Source of the DNA: Magnetospirillum gryphiswaldense MSR-1 v2
GTDB lineage: Bacteria > Pseudomonadota > Alphaproteobacteria > Rhodospirillales > Magnetospirillaceae
Assembly (NCBI RefSeq): GCF_000513295.1
Contig: NC_023065.1
Coordinates: 2,340,501-2,404,500, forward strand
Length of the DNA: 64,000 bases
Direction: 5' to 3'
Below, piece after piece: positions 27,645 to 37,500 of the stretch (position 1 is its first letter; the number at the start of each line of letters is the position of its first letter). Position numbers and translations under genes: made by a program. The notes under the pieces were generated by a model. The model was not told the DNA's origin. It was given only the letters and a program-made list of their open reading frames with translations, and made no database searches.

Positions 27645-27821
27645 TATCGGCGAAACCGATTTAACCAATCATTCGGACTCATTACCTATAGATTAACGCC
27701 GTCTCCGCCAGTACACTGCGCCGGTGACAGAATGTGACGAACCGCCACGCCACATAGGGGTAATCTGCTGGTGCCGCAAAAGACGTTTGGCCTGAAAGTC
27801 GGGGATCAAGGCCGGGGGGCG

Positions 27822-28955
27822 ATGCATAACATTGTCCACAGGTTGTTGCCTGAGTGGCAGGTTTTCGTTCGCGATGCCGATGGCCAGGCCAAGCATTTCA
27901 TCGTCAGTCGGCGCCTGCAATTGCTGGGGCTGGTGGGCGTTGCCGCACTGGCGTTCTGGGCCGGGACCAGCACCACGCTGCTCAGCCACCGCCCCACAGA
28001 ACTGGCGGAAAAAGAACGCCGGCTCGACGAGATGCTGGCCACCAACCGCGTCGCTCAGCAACGGCTGGTGGCGGCGGAAAAGCTGGTGGGCGACATCGCC
28101 CGCGAGGTGGACTCGGTCCACGCCAATTTGCAGACCCTGGCCGAATCGTCCGATGTTCTGGCGCGCGAACGCAGCGTGCGGGTAACGCCGCGCCCGTCCC
28201 TGGCCCCGACCGAGGATCAGGTGGCCGAGGCCGACGAATCCCGCCAAACCCGGCAAAAGGTGCGCGATCTGGAAGCATCGCTGGCGCGCTTGCAATTGGC
28301 CTATGCCAAGGCGGCGCAGCAGGTGGCGGAAAGTGCCGGCGCCCGTATCAGCGAAACCGAAACCCGCCTGAGCCGCCTGGGGCTGGACCCCATGCGCCTG
28401 TTCGCCGACAGCAAGCGTTCGCCCGGCCAGGGCGGCCCGTTCATTCCGTTCCGCGGCGCCGTCGATGGCGACGGCACGGCGGGGACGATGATCACCAAGG
28501 TCCAGCATTGGATCGGGGTCAAGGCCACCTTGCAGCGGCTGCCGCTGGCCGAGCCGATCCACAGCGGTTATGACTTCAACAGTGGCTTCGGCACCCGCAA
28601 CGACCCGCTGAACAATCGTACCGGCATTCATGAAGGCATCGACCTGGGGGCTCCGATCGGCACCCCGGTCTATGCCACCGGCGACGGCACGGTGATCGAT
28701 GCCGGTGAAAAGTCGCGCTATGGCCAGACCGTCGACATCGACCATGGCAACGGCCTTGAAACCCGCTATGCCCACCTGTCGCGCATCAAGGTGCAGCCGG
28801 GGCAGAAGGTGACGCGGGCCACCATCATCGGTCTGGTCGGCAATACCGGGCGTTCCACCGGCCCGCATCTGCACTACGAAGTGCGGCTCAACGATGTTCC
28901 CCGTGATCCCATCAAATTCATTTCGGCAGGGCGTGATGCTGCGAAAACTCGGTAA
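27822..28955 (+). CDS. M23-family peptidoglycan peptidase with N-terminal membrane anchor
   Basis: This 377-residue protein has one membrane helix (about 30-52), a coiled-coil stalk (about 60-205) and a LytM/M23 domain with GIHEGIDLGAP, a GNGLETRYAHLS segment and GPHLHYEV, which supply the zinc ligands. It should cut peptidoglycan cross-bridges in the periplasm. The start is taken at ATG 27822 after a G-rich ribosome site; GTG 27771 would add 17 residues. The last 20 bases overlap the bactofilin gene. In Helicobacter and other curved bacteria such pairs set cell shape, so a role in helical form is likely. Confidence 0.88.
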   Translation: MHNIVHRLLPEWQVFVRDADGQAKHFIVSRRLQLLGLVGVAALAFWAGTSTTLLSHRPTELAEKERRLDEMLATNRVAQQRLVAAEKLVGDIAREVDSVHANLQTLAESSDVLARERSVRVTPRPSLAPTEDQVAEADESRQTRQKVRDLEASLARLQLAYAKAAQQVAESAGARISETETRLSRLGLDPMRLFADSKRSPGQGGPFIPFRGAVDGDGTAGTMITKVQHWIGVKATLQRLPLAEPIHSGYDFNSGFGTRNDPLNNRTGIHEGIDLGAPIGTPVYATGDGTVIDAGEKSRYGQTVDIDHGNGLETRYAHLSRIKVQPGQKVTRATIIGLVGNTGRSTGPHLHYEVRLNDVPRDPIKFISAGRDAAKTR

Positions 28956-29418
28956 GACCCCCCCCACCGCCACCGCGAACGTGGTCTCCATCATCGGCGC
29001 GGATGTCCGCATTGTCGGCGACATCATCACCGAAGGCGAAATGCAGATCGATGGCCGCGTCGAAGGCGACATCACCTGTAAAACCCTGGTGATCGGACCG
29101 GGCGGGCACATCGTCGGCGAAATCAAGGCTGAACGGGTGCGAATCCATGGCGAGGTGTCGGGCAAGTTGAGCGCCGACCACATCACCATCGGCCGCACCG
29201 GCCATGTGACCGGCGACATCCAGCATGACAGCCTGGAAATCGAGTCGGGTGCCCAGGTCGAAGGCCATTTCCTGCGCAAGGGTCACGCCCCGGCAGTGGA
29301 ACAGGCGGCTTTACCCAAGCCCGGCAACGGCGCCGCCGTGCCGGCGGAGGTGATGGCGGCAGCCGAAGCGGCGGAAGCCATCGCCGCCGCCGAAGAGGTT
29401 CCGGCCACCGTCAACTAG
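28936..29418 (+). CDS. Bactofilin (polymer-forming cytoskeletal protein)
   Basis: This 160-residue protein has a central bactofilin domain (about 15-115): SIIGADVRIVGDIITEGEMQ, then repeated short beta turns (VEGDITCKTLVIGPGGHIVGEIKAERVRIHGEVSGKL) that form the right-handed beta helix of the family. N- and C-terminal tails are disordered; the end is Ala/Glu-rich. Bactofilins polymerise without nucleotides and recruit cell-wall enzymes to the inner membrane. The overlap with the M23 peptidase gene points to a matched pair. The start at 28936 (MLRKLGK) is preceded by AGGG. Confidence 0.9.
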   Translation: MLRKLGKTPPTATANVVSIIGADVRIVGDIITEGEMQIDGRVEGDITCKTLVIGPGGHIVGEIKAERVRIHGEVSGKLSADHITIGRTGHVTGDIQHDSLEIESGAQVEGHFLRKGHAPAVEQAALPKPGNGAAVPAEVMAAAEAAEAIAAAEEVPATVN

Positions 29419-29435
29419 GCTTGATGCAAGCCTAG
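29415..29435. terminator. Short hairpin spanning both convergent stop codons
   Basis: CTAGGCTT pairs with AAGCCTAG around a 5-base loop. The stop of the bactofilin gene and that of the opposing gene both lie within the stem. Confidence 0.45.
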
Positions 29436-29872
29436 GCAAACTGCGCCTTAGCCTTGCGGGCAGCGACGGCTTCCGCCGGCGCATAGGCCTTGCCCTGCCA
29501 CAACAGGTGATAGCCGGTTTCTTCGTTGCCGTTCTCGCACAATTCCAGCACGTCCTTGAACAAGGGCTGGAAAGTGGCGGAACGGTGCGATTGCTCATGC
29601 TCGGCGAAGCTGCTCCAGAAGGTGACGATCAGGGCTTCGCGATCCTTCAAGGGCGATTCAACCGTCTGGCCGATGGTCGAGCCCTCATTCGAGATGAAGC
29701 CGGCATTCAAGCAGACGAAGCCGCCGATGAAGCCGGTTTCCGAATGATAGGTTTTGACGTTCTCGCATAGCATCGCCACCCGCTCCTGCAAATCGTCCAC
29801 GTCATACCCCGCTTTCAGCACCACACGGTTGACGGTGACGACGCCATCGGCGGGAAAACCTTGAATCAGCAT
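29432..29872 (-). CDS. Dimeric alpha/beta-barrel-like protein (ABM-like), function unknown
   Basis: This 146-residue protein contains EALIVTFWSSFAEHEQSHRS (79-98), which resembles the second half of an antibiotic-biosynthesis-monooxygenase-type dimeric barrel. When I align it by eye to IsdG-type haem-degrading enzymes, the catalytic Trp and His positions are not conserved, so haem breakdown is unlikely. The start at 29872 is set by GGAGG six bases upstream. A Fur-like palindrome lies about 40 bp before the start, suggesting metal or iron control. It is monocistronic and convergent with bactofilin. Confidence 0.5.
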   Translation of the reverse strand: MLIQGFPADGVVTVNRVVLKAGYDVDDLQERVAMLCENVKTYHSETGFIGGFVCLNAGFISNEGSTIGQTVESPLKDREALIVTFWSSFAEHEQSHRSATFQPLFKDVLELCENGNEETGYHLLWQGKAYAPAEAVAARKAKAQFA

Positions 29873-29910
29873 GAAGTACCTCCACATCAATATTACATTG
29901 CTCTAATTTG

Positions 29911-29929
29911 GATAATAATTCTAATTGTC
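29911..29929. promoter_or_regulatory. Candidate Fur-family box
   Basis: Read on the minus strand, GACAATTAGAATTATTATC matches the classical 19-bp Fur consensus at 15 positions. It lies within the AT-rich promoter region of the ABM-like gene. Irr or another Fur-family member could equally be the regulator. Confidence 0.4.
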
Positions 29930-30010
29930 AAGGGCTAGGCAAAAAAAGGGGCCGCTTGCAACCATCGGCGGCGATGGCACAATGCGGATCTCATCCGAAC
30001 GGGGGACGTG

Positions 30011-31384
30011 ATGGAAGGGGACAAAAAACCGAACGCGGCGGCGATCGCCCTGGCCGAGGGCAGCCAGGCGTGGACGGCGGGCAAGACCGATCAGGCGGCG
30101 GCGGCGTTCGCCACCTCGGCCTTGCTGGCGCCGGGGGTACCGCTGGGCCATGTCAATCTGGGGGTGGCGCTGCGCCGGCAAGGCCACGTGGCCGCCGCCG
30201 TGATCAGCCATCGCCGGGCCTTGGCCCTGGCCCCCGACGACGCGGTGGCCCATTCCAATCTGGGCAATGCGCTGCGTGAACTGGGCCAACTGGCCGAGGC
30301 CGAGGATCACCTGCGCTGGGCCGCCCGAACCCAGCCCGACAATCTGTCGTTCCGTTATAATCTGGCCCTGCTGCTGCGCGACCGCCGCAAGCACGGCGAA
30401 GCCCGGGCCATGATGGCCGATCTGGTGGAAGCCCAGCCCGAAAGCGGCGATTACGCCTGGGATCTGGCCTTGGCCGACCTGTATTTGTCCGATTATCAGC
30501 GTGGGTTCGCCGGCTATGAAGCCCGGTGGCGGCTGGCGCGCTCGCCCAAGCGGGCCTTTGCGACGCCCCAGGTCTTGCCCGGCCAGGATCTGCGCGGCAA
30601 GACCGTGCTGGTCGCCGCCGAACAGGGCTTTGGCGATGCATTGCAATTCGCCCGCTTCCTGCCGGTGCTGGCCGAACGCTGCGGCCTGCTGGTGGTGGAA
30701 TGCCTGCCGGAACTGCAATCGCTGTTCGCCGCCATCCCCGGCATCGCTCAAGTCTTCGTCAAGGGGGCTCAACCCCCGGCTCATGATTGCTGGATACCGA
30801 TCATGAGCCTGGCCCATTGGCTGGAGGTTGATCCGGCCAGCCTGCCCGGCCCGGTACCCTATCTGACCCCGCCGCGCGCCTTGGCCCGCCCCCTGGGTCA
30901 CCCCCCTGGATCGGTCTTGAACGTGGGGCTGATCTGGGCCGGCAAGACGGTGCCGCGTGACCGTTCGTGGCCATTGGAGCGGCTGTTGCCGCTGATGGAA
31001 GACCCGCGCATGGCGTTTTGGAGCCTGCAAATGGGCGAACGGAGCAGCGACCTGAAAACCACCGGCATCGGCACTTTGGTGCGTGACCTGTCGCCGGCCA
31101 TCACCAGCTTCGCCGATACGGCGGCCCTGATGAACGGGCTGGACATGGTGGTGACCATCGACACCTCGGCCGCCCATCTTGCCGGCGCCCTGGGCAAGCC
31201 CACCTGGATGTTGCTGCGCTATGTGTCGGATTGGCGCTGGCTGGACCAGGGCGACACCTGTCTGTGGTATCCGACCATGCGCCTGTTCCGCCAACCCGAT
31301 CCCGACGATTTCGACACGCCGGTGGCGCAGATGAAAATCATGCTGACCCAGGCCGCCGACAAGATGAGCGCAGCCAAGGCTTAA
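30011..31384 (+). CDS. TPR protein with glycosyltransferase-like C-terminal domain
   Basis: This 457-residue protein has about four tetratricopeptide repeats (residues 15-170; for example AVAHSNLGNALRELGQLAEAEDHLRWAART) and a C-terminal domain with LRGKTVLVAAEQGFGDALQFARFLP, LNVGLIWAGK and VVTIDTSAAHLAGALGKPTWML. That pattern recurs in bacterial TPR proteins with a GT9/GT41-like fold. The substrate is unknown. GTG 30008 directly before the ATG is an alternative start. Its TAA overlaps the TAA of the phage holin gene, so it directly borders the prophage block. Confidence 0.75.
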   Translation: MEGDKKPNAAAIALAEGSQAWTAGKTDQAAAAFATSALLAPGVPLGHVNLGVALRRQGHVAAAVISHRRALALAPDDAVAHSNLGNALRELGQLAEAEDHLRWAARTQPDNLSFRYNLALLLRDRRKHGEARAMMADLVEAQPESGDYAWDLALADLYLSDYQRGFAGYEARWRLARSPKRAFATPQVLPGQDLRGKTVLVAAEQGFGDALQFARFLPVLAERCGLLVVECLPELQSLFAAIPGIAQVFVKGAQPPAHDCWIPIMSLAHWLEVDPASLPGPVPYLTPPRALARPLGHPPGSVLNVGLIWAGKTVPRDRSWPLERLLPLMEDPRMAFWSLQMGERSSDLKTTGIGTLVRDLSPAITSFADTAALMNGLDMVVTIDTSAAHLAGALGKPTWMLLRYVSDWRWLDQGDTCLWYPTMRLFRQPDPDDFDTPVAQMKIMLTQAADKMSAAKA

Positions 31385-31869
31385 CGCCCCTGCTTGTCCT
31401 GGCTGCGTTTGACCACGGCGATGCCCAAGACGCCCAGGGCCACGCCCCAGATGGGGCTGGTATTGACCAAGGCGGCGATGATGATCGGGGCTTGCACCGG
31501 CTCGGCGACCACCGCCCACGCCACCGCCCCCATGGTGGCGACCCAGGTCAGGGCCATGGCATAGCCGAAGGTGGGACGCCAGCGCCGTACATACCAATCC
31601 TCGGACCGGCTTTCGCTGCGCAGCGATTCGTTGATCTGGGCCAGGGCGGCACTGGCCTCGGTACTTTCCAGTTCGGTCATGCGCTCCAGATGACGGTGGG
31701 CCTCGGCCACCTGTTCAGGTGCGACCTGACCCGCCTGCAAGGCGCCGCCCACCTGGCCAAGGGCCTCGGCGGCGACCTTGGCCGCCGGATGGTCGATACT
31801 GTCCAAGGCACCGCCCACCGCCTTGACCAGTAAGGGCAGGCCGATACTGGCCAACAGGGCTGGGATCAT
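31381..31869 (-). CDS. Phage holin of the GTA-type three-helix family
   Basis: This 162-residue protein has an amphipathic N-terminal segment (MIPALLASIGLPLLVKAVGGAL), a charged helical middle and two clear membrane helices (about 100-122 and 126-150). The SEDWYVRRWRPTFGYAMALTW segment is characteristic of holins first described for gene-transfer-agent release. It would permeabilise the inner membrane to let the neighbouring SleB-like lysin reach peptidoglycan. GGAG lies 8 bases before the ATG. It is the last gene of the phage block and its stop codon overlaps that of the TPR gene. Confidence 0.8.
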   Translation of the reverse strand: MIPALLASIGLPLLVKAVGGALDSIDHPAAKVAAEALGQVGGALQAGQVAPEQVAEAHRHLERMTELESTEASAALAQINESLRSESRSEDWYVRRWRPTFGYAMALTWVATMGAVAWAVVAEPVQAPIIIAALVNTSPIWGVALGVLGIAVVKRSQDKQGR

Positions 31870-31874
31870 GATGG

Positions 31875-32357
31875 TTACTCCACATCGTTGTAGAACAGAT
31901 GGTTGCCGATTTCCGCCGACGGCAGACGGTGACGCGCCCAGGGCGGCAGCACCGCGCGGGTATGGTAATGGGTGGCGCCGCGAGTGGGGTCATCCAGTAC
32001 GCCGGCGGCGGCACGGCGCGCCACGCGCAGGCAGATGCGGAAGCTGCGGTCGCGTTCCGTCACCGCCAGCAGCTTGGCCCGGTTGGGGTCGCCTTCGTTC
32101 CAGCAGCTGAATTGCCAGGGCTTCTGGCACACCTGCTCGATGGAATTGCCCCACCAATAGCGATCACCCCGAGCCTGAGCATGGCGCACCCGGTTGACGA
32201 TGATGGCGGCCACCGCCTCGATGCCGCGCACCGGCTCGCCGCGCGCCTCACCCCACAAGGTGCGGGCCAGGATATCGACGGCGGACCCAGGCGGCGCCGG
32301 CAGGGTCTGGCTTTCGCCGTCGGGGACGGCCTCGACCAGGATCACCGGGGCGTTCAT
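31875..32357 (-). CDS. Phage endolysin, SleB-type cell-wall hydrolase
   Basis: This 160-residue protein consists of one hydrolase-2 (SleB) domain: ILARTLWGEARGEPVRGIEAVAAIIVNRV, with the catalytic Glu in WGEARGE, then QFSCWN and DPTRGATHYH. SleB enzymes are lytic transglycosylases acting on peptidoglycan. It has no signal peptide, in keeping with holin-dependent release. It lies 5 bp upstream of the holin gene, and its start overlaps the stop of the small membrane protein gene as ATGA, so the three make a lysis cassette. Confidence 0.85.
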   Translation of the reverse strand: MNAPVILVEAVPDGESQTLPAPPGSAVDILARTLWGEARGEPVRGIEAVAAIIVNRVRHAQARGDRYWWGNSIEQVCQKPWQFSCWNEGDPNRAKLLAVTERDRSFRICLRVARRAAAGVLDDPTRGATHYHTRAVLPPWARHRLPSAEIGNHLFYNDVE

Positions 32358-32659
32358 GGCCGACCTCCGGCCACGCCCACATTGTCCAGCTTGGCCTCGA
32401 TGCGGACCAGATGCTCGGTCAGACGGCGCTCCACGTCCTTGAGATAGCCGGTGGTGGCATAGCTTTTCGCCACTTCCAGCTTATAGGCGGCCAGGGATTC
32501 CCGCGTCTGCCCCACTCCCACTTCCAGCCGATGGGCCAGATCGTCCAGACGGTCATCGGCATCCTGGCGCGAGCGCCAGATCAGCCAGAACAGACCACCC
32601 AGAACAGGCAATTCCACCGCAGTGATCCACCACAGCGGGCTCATACTCCAGTGTTCCAT
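32354..32659 (-). CDS. Small phage membrane protein with coiled coil (possible lysis accessory)
   Basis: This 101-residue protein has one N-terminal membrane helix (about 8-28, PLWWITAVELPVLGGLFWLIW) and then a long charged helix (30-90) with heptad character. The layout would fit a spanin-like or holin-accessory protein, but no second spanin component or lipobox is seen, so this is only positional. It is translationally coupled to the endolysin by a 4-base overlap and follows the large terminase by 17 bp. In T7 a spanin gene also lies beside the terminase genes. Confidence 0.5.
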   Translation of the reverse strand: MEHWSMSPLWWITAVELPVLGGLFWLIWRSRQDADDRLDDLAHRLEVGVGQTRESLAAYKLEVAKSYATTGYLKDVERRLTEHLVRIEAKLDNVGVAGGRP

Positions 32660-32676
32660 TTTTGTTCTCCAAAAAA

Positions 32677-34164
32677 CTACACTTCAAACTCGGTGACCGC
32701 CCGCAAATTGCCGCCACCAGGGCGCCAATCGGCGCGTTCGGCCAGTTTGCCGCCGGGCCGGCCCAGGCGGACCGGTTGGGCCAGCAGGCAGCCGGCCACC
32801 GCGTCCAGGCCGTCGTCGCGGCATTTGCCGCCGGGTTGCCATTCGCGCATTTCCGCCACGAACGGCGTCGCCCATACGCTGCGATGCACCGACAGGGCGC
32901 CGGCGGCCAGCACCGCGTCGAAAGCGTCGATGATGCGCTGGTCCTTGGCTTTGCGGCTGGCCACCTCGACCACCGCGCACGGATAGCCGGCCTTGGCCAG
33001 TTCACGCCGCAGCAGACCGGGAAGGAAACGGCCCAGGCCGTTGGTTTCCAGGCAGATAGAGGGCAGATGCAGATCTTGGACGAAGCCGGCCACCTGACGA
33101 CACAGCTGGGTGGCTTCGTCTTCATCGGCGCGGGCGGGGTCGTGGGTCAGGTAGTGCACCCGATGCAGCCAATAACCGCCGTCCTGATCGGTGAACAGGG
33201 CGGCGACCACCGAGGCATCGCCCTTGCCCGGCGCGCCATAGGCCGGGTCCCACCAGCACGACGCCGAGACCAGCCGTTTGTCGTCCAGGCTCAGCACCGG
33301 CAGGCCGTTGCCTTCGGCATAGACTAGATCGGCCTGATACAGGCGCAGACGGTCGGGGTCCAGCCGGCCATCGGCGATGTTGACCGGCATCAGCATCATC
33401 TGGCTGTCGAATTTGTTGGGGCCGGTGCGGCGGCGGATGCCGGCGATCTTGTCGGCGGGAAAACGTTCCGGCCAGGCACTGGCGCCGTTCTTATCCAGAA
33501 GCGGCAGCTCCAGACGATGGAAACCGTCGAGGAAGGGTCTCTCCTCGCCCGCCTCCAGCCGTGGCTGACTGGCATAGATGGTATAGAACGAATGCGGCGT
33601 GCCGACGTAAAGCTGCAAGCCGCCGGGGACCAACACATATTCGATCTCGCCCAGGCGTTCGCGCAGATCCTGGCGTTTGGGCGCGCTGTCGCAGGTATTG
33701 GGCACCTCGACGTCATCGCAGATGACGATTTCGGCACGCGAGCCGGTGATGTTGGCGCCGATGCCCTTGGCCACCATGGAAGGGTCGCGCAATTCGCCCG
33801 GACGGTTGACGGTGAACTGATCCGAGGCCCAATGGTCGCGCCGCTTGGGCTTCAGCCCCTGGGTCAGCGGGTGACGTTCGATGATGCGCTTGACGTTCCT
33901 GACCATCTTTTTCGCCAGGGCGAAATCGGCGGCCAGGATGATGATACGCAGATTGGGGTCGCACAACAGCGCCCAGGCGCAGAACAGGCCGACGATGGTG
34001 GATTTGCCGGAATTGCGAAAGGCCATCAGCAGCAATTCGCGATGATGGCTTTTGTACTTGCGGGCCAGCCAGCGGGCCATGCGCAGATGATGGGGCGGCG
34101 TCGATTGCCCCAGCTTGGCGTTCCACACCCAGACGAATTCGGGGAAGCCGATCCCTTGGCTCAT
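32677..34164 (-). CDS. Phage terminase large subunit (T7 gp19-like)
   Basis: This 495-residue packaging motor has an N-terminal ATPase with Walker A-like AFRNSGKST (48-56) and Walker B EIVICDDVE (145-153). The C-terminal nuclease domain contains WWDPAYGAPGKGDASVVAAL and RDDGLDAVAG, where acidic residues would bind metal. The architecture matches podoviral terminases of the T7 and related groups. It cuts and pumps phage DNA into proheads through the portal, yet no portal gene is found here. It overlaps the preceding small gene as ATGA. Confidence 0.92.
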   Translation of the reverse strand: MSQGIGFPEFVWVWNAKLGQSTPPHHLRMARWLARKYKSHHRELLLMAFRNSGKSTIVGLFCAWALLCDPNLRIIILAADFALAKKMVRNVKRIIERHPLTQGLKPKRRDHWASDQFTVNRPGELRDPSMVAKGIGANITGSRAEIVICDDVEVPNTCDSAPKRQDLRERLGEIEYVLVPGGLQLYVGTPHSFYTIYASQPRLEAGEERPFLDGFHRLELPLLDKNGASAWPERFPADKIAGIRRRTGPNKFDSQMMLMPVNIADGRLDPDRLRLYQADLVYAEGNGLPVLSLDDKRLVSASCWWDPAYGAPGKGDASVVAALFTDQDGGYWLHRVHYLTHDPARADEDEATQLCRQVAGFVQDLHLPSICLETNGLGRFLPGLLRRELAKAGYPCAVVEVASRKAKDQRIIDAFDAVLAAGALSVHRSVWATPFVAEMREWQPGGKCRDDGLDAVAGCLLAQPVRLGRPGGKLAERADWRPGGGNLRAVTEFEV

Positions 34165-34460
34165 GGCTCGTCCCCATCCAGGCCCTCAAGCGCGTCGCGG
34201 GCCTGGGCCAGCAGACGATCCAGGCTGGACGCTTCATCGTCGGCGGTGTCGATGCCGGTTTCGGCCCAACGGGCCAGTTTGACCAGCATCTCGATATGCG
34301 CCAACGCCGCCTTGGCCGCCGCCTGCCAAGCGGCGAAACCCTTGGCATCGGCGGGCGGATCGTCGGCGACGAAACGCAGGTAATCCTCCAAGGCGGCACG
34401 GATGCGGGACGGCAAATCCGCACGGCACGCCGCCCGGATGGAGCCCAGGTCTTCGGACAT
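34161..34460 (-). CDS. Small phage protein, probable terminase small subunit by position
   Basis: This 99-residue, all-helical acidic protein (SIRAACRADLPSRIRAALED, ALAHIEMLVKLARWAE) lies directly upstream of the large terminase with a 4-base overlap, where T7 has gp18 (89 residues). No DNA-binding motif is obvious and I cannot confirm homology. A strong AGGAGG precedes its ATG, and an intrinsic terminator lies just upstream of that, so expression depends on read-through or on an unseen promoter. Confidence 0.5.
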   Translation of the reverse strand: MSEDLGSIRAACRADLPSRIRAALEDYLRFVADDPPADAKGFAAWQAAAKAALAHIEMLVKLARWAETGIDTADDEASSLDRLLAQARDALEGLDGDEP

Positions 34461-34497
34461 CGCGTCCTCCTGATGTTGTTGTCATGGCAAAAGAAAA

Positions 34498-34524
34498 CCC
34501 CGCCCCGGACAGGCCGGAGCGGGG
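34498..34524 (-). terminator. Intrinsic terminator before the terminase genes
   Basis: On the minus strand a CCCCGC/GCGGGG stem with an inner CCGG/CCGG pair ends in GGGGTTTTCTTTT. It lies between the spike gene and the small terminase-position gene, 38 bp before that gene's start. Confidence 0.7.
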
Positions 34525-34544
34525 GGATAAAGAGAGCAAAGGCC

Positions 34545-37500
34545 TTAGCGTGCCTTGGCCGGAACCGTCTTGGTCCCGCCCAAGGGGGCTTCGGCGAAGG
34601 CGGCGTAGATGTAGGTGCCGTTGGAATTCGTCCCAGCGTCGATGCTGCGCACTTTGAAACCATTGGCCGTAAAGTCGAGCTTGTTCGCATTACCCAGAGC
34701 TTCGGGGGTGCTGTTGTTCGTTTCGAGCATATTGTCCACGACATTGTAGGGACTGCGAGCGGCATCAAACATGCGCCAATTCTCGGCGCTGTCAGTCCGC
34801 TTAATCAACACGAAGCGCGGACGGAACCCGCAATGGACGAACGGCCCATCGCTGGAACCGTTGCCGGTATAAGCGCCGAACTTGGAGAAGCCCGGCACTT
34901 CCGCCCAACAATAGGCGATGTAATTATCGCCGCCATAATTAACCCGTTCATGATTGCCAAGCGTAACCACGGCGGTCGATGGCGCGGTGCTGTTCCACAT
35001 GCCGGCATCGGGGCCAAGATTTCCTTCGGTGGTGTTCAGGCGCATCACCCCGGAATTTCCCAAGGCCGCATGGAAAACCATCCAATCCATGGTGTTGGCA
35101 TTGCGATTACCAGACGAGACATTTTTCACTAGGATGAATTTTGGCGCAGCCGACAGGCCATGCCCGAAACTGGTACCGGCAGTGCCGGTGCCCGCATACT
35201 TGGCGATACTGAACCCCGCCGTCGGATTGGCACTGACGGTGGACGGGATGGAGCCGACGGTATTGGCCACCGGAGCACCACCGGCTTTCCAGCACCAAGC
35301 GACATAATTACCGCCACTGCCATTGGTCGCCATCGCGCCGTTGGCAGCGAAGCCATTGGCATTGAACGACACGATCCCATTGGTATCGGTGGCTTCACCA
35401 TTGCTCAGATCCGAATACAGCATCTTGGTTGGGCCGCGAACGCTGTCGTACAGACCGTGGCTTTCGATATTGTCCCGGCGCTTGCACCAAACCAGATCGG
35501 GCTGGAAACCCAGCCCGGTGACAACCTGGGATGTACCGGTGCCGGTATAGGTCACCACGTCCATATGCTTGCTCGGCGCTTGGATCACCGGCTTGGGCAT
35601 GTTGGCGGTGCACAGGGCTTTGAAACCAGCCGGGACCGTCAGATTGAAGCCCGAGGCGCCGAAATAACAGGTCACTTCATTGTAGGCACAGCCCATCATC
35701 ACCCAGTCGGAAACCTGGGCAGAGAGAGTGTAGGTGGGTGACGTTCCCTGTGCGGGATCGCCACCGCCGATCCAGGTATTGTCATAACCAAGCCACAGCA
35801 TCTTGGCGTCCAGATCGACAGCGACCTTCATCACCGAGGCGGTGTTGAAACCCGCATCGACGATGTCGGTATACACCCCATTATGGGCATAGCGGATTCC
35901 CTGGTTGGGCGGCGAAGCCAAGGTGTACAGGCCATAGCCGTCCGCTCCGCCTTCGCTGCCGCCGGGATACTGATTGAGGCCGTCGTTACGCGTAACCGCG
36001 CCGGGCTCAATCCCGATGCCGCAATAACTATTATTGGCGGAATTGGTCTTCATTTCAAAGTACCACTTGCCACCGGACATCGCCAACGACGACCGCCACC
36101 ACCGCACGGCAGCGCTGCCATTGGCCGAAGTATTGCCGTTGGACAGGACCAATCCGCTTTGCATGTTCAGTCGATTGATGGTCGCGTAGTTGTTGGTCGG
36201 CGCATCCGTCACCACATCCGCCGCCCCCAGGCTGACCGGAAGCCAGTGGTTGGCACCGGAAGCCGACCGACCCAGGCTACCATCGGTCCAGGTCAAGGCC
36301 GGCGGAGCTTCAGACACGGAAACACCGGCGGCAATGCTGGCAATGAAGCTTTCGCCCAACAAGCGGGCGCTCGGCGAATAGAGATAGGGCGTACCGATCA
36401 GATCGGCATCGTGCCCCCATGCCAAAGCTGAGGCGGGGCAGGCGACCGCCATGACATAGGTCCCGGTTTCCGGCACCAGATAATTGACCGCCACCTGTTC
36501 GAGACCGCTGCCGGCATGATTGAAGGGCGCCGATACCCACATCACCGTATAGCCGTTACCGCCATCGTCTCGCAGGATGTAGACGGACTTGCCGGTTTCG
36601 GCACTGCTCTGGGTGACGCCGATCTGAGTGATCCACGCCTTGTTCGGCAAGGGCCGATCTGGATTGATGACCACCTGATACGTGCCGAAACCACCCGCAA
36701 AGGCCGTGTTGGCGGTTCCGCCGGCACCACCGGCATCGGCGAAATCCAGATGGAAACCGTTGGTGCCATAGCCGCTCGTATCGAGAGCAAGCAGCTTCAA
36801 ATCCGCGCAGTTGATGGTGCCGCCAACCGTGTCCGAGACGATGTGCGCCCAGACATGGGTAAAGGAACCGCTGACTGCGATGGTTTTTTCCAGCCGTCCC
36901 ACGTCGGTGAACGGACCACTGCTCCCCATGATTGTACCGTCGGTGGCCGAGGACGGCAGACCGTTTTTGCCATAGATGGTAATGCTGATGTTACCGTCGA
37001 CGTTGTCCTGGAAGCCGGAGCCAACCGGGGCGACGGCAACGACCCGAGTCAACGCGACCGGAGAGACAAAGGCCATGCCCACATAACCGCTATTCGCATT
37101 GGCTGGATAGGTGCTGGCCTGAGTGGCGTCGGTTCCATCAAAGGCACCGGCCAGACCATCCCGTCCGGTCATATCGCCAAAGGCAGTGCCGCCATCCCTG
37201 CGGATGACATTGGCCGGCAAAGAAGCGACCCGCTTGGGCCGCCACGAACCGGTGATCAGATCGGTTTCGCCGAAAGCGGACGGATCAAGGGCGGCGCCGT
37301 CGATCAGGGTCGGCTGGGTGATGTAGCCGTTGAAGGTTCCGTTGGCAATGGCGGCATTGCCTTCGCCGATGCGATGCTCATAGGTGGTGTTGACGTAGCC
37401 TTCGATATTCGCGAATTCGGTCAGCACGGTGGTCGGCTGTTCGATTCCGTTCCAGTAAATCTTGGGCGTCGCCGTCGTCACATCCTTTGATATCACCAGA

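Noticed and set aside
29432-29872. Haem-degrading IsdG-type monooxygenase
   Set aside because: The Trp and His needed for haem breakdown do not align; only the general fold resemblance remains.
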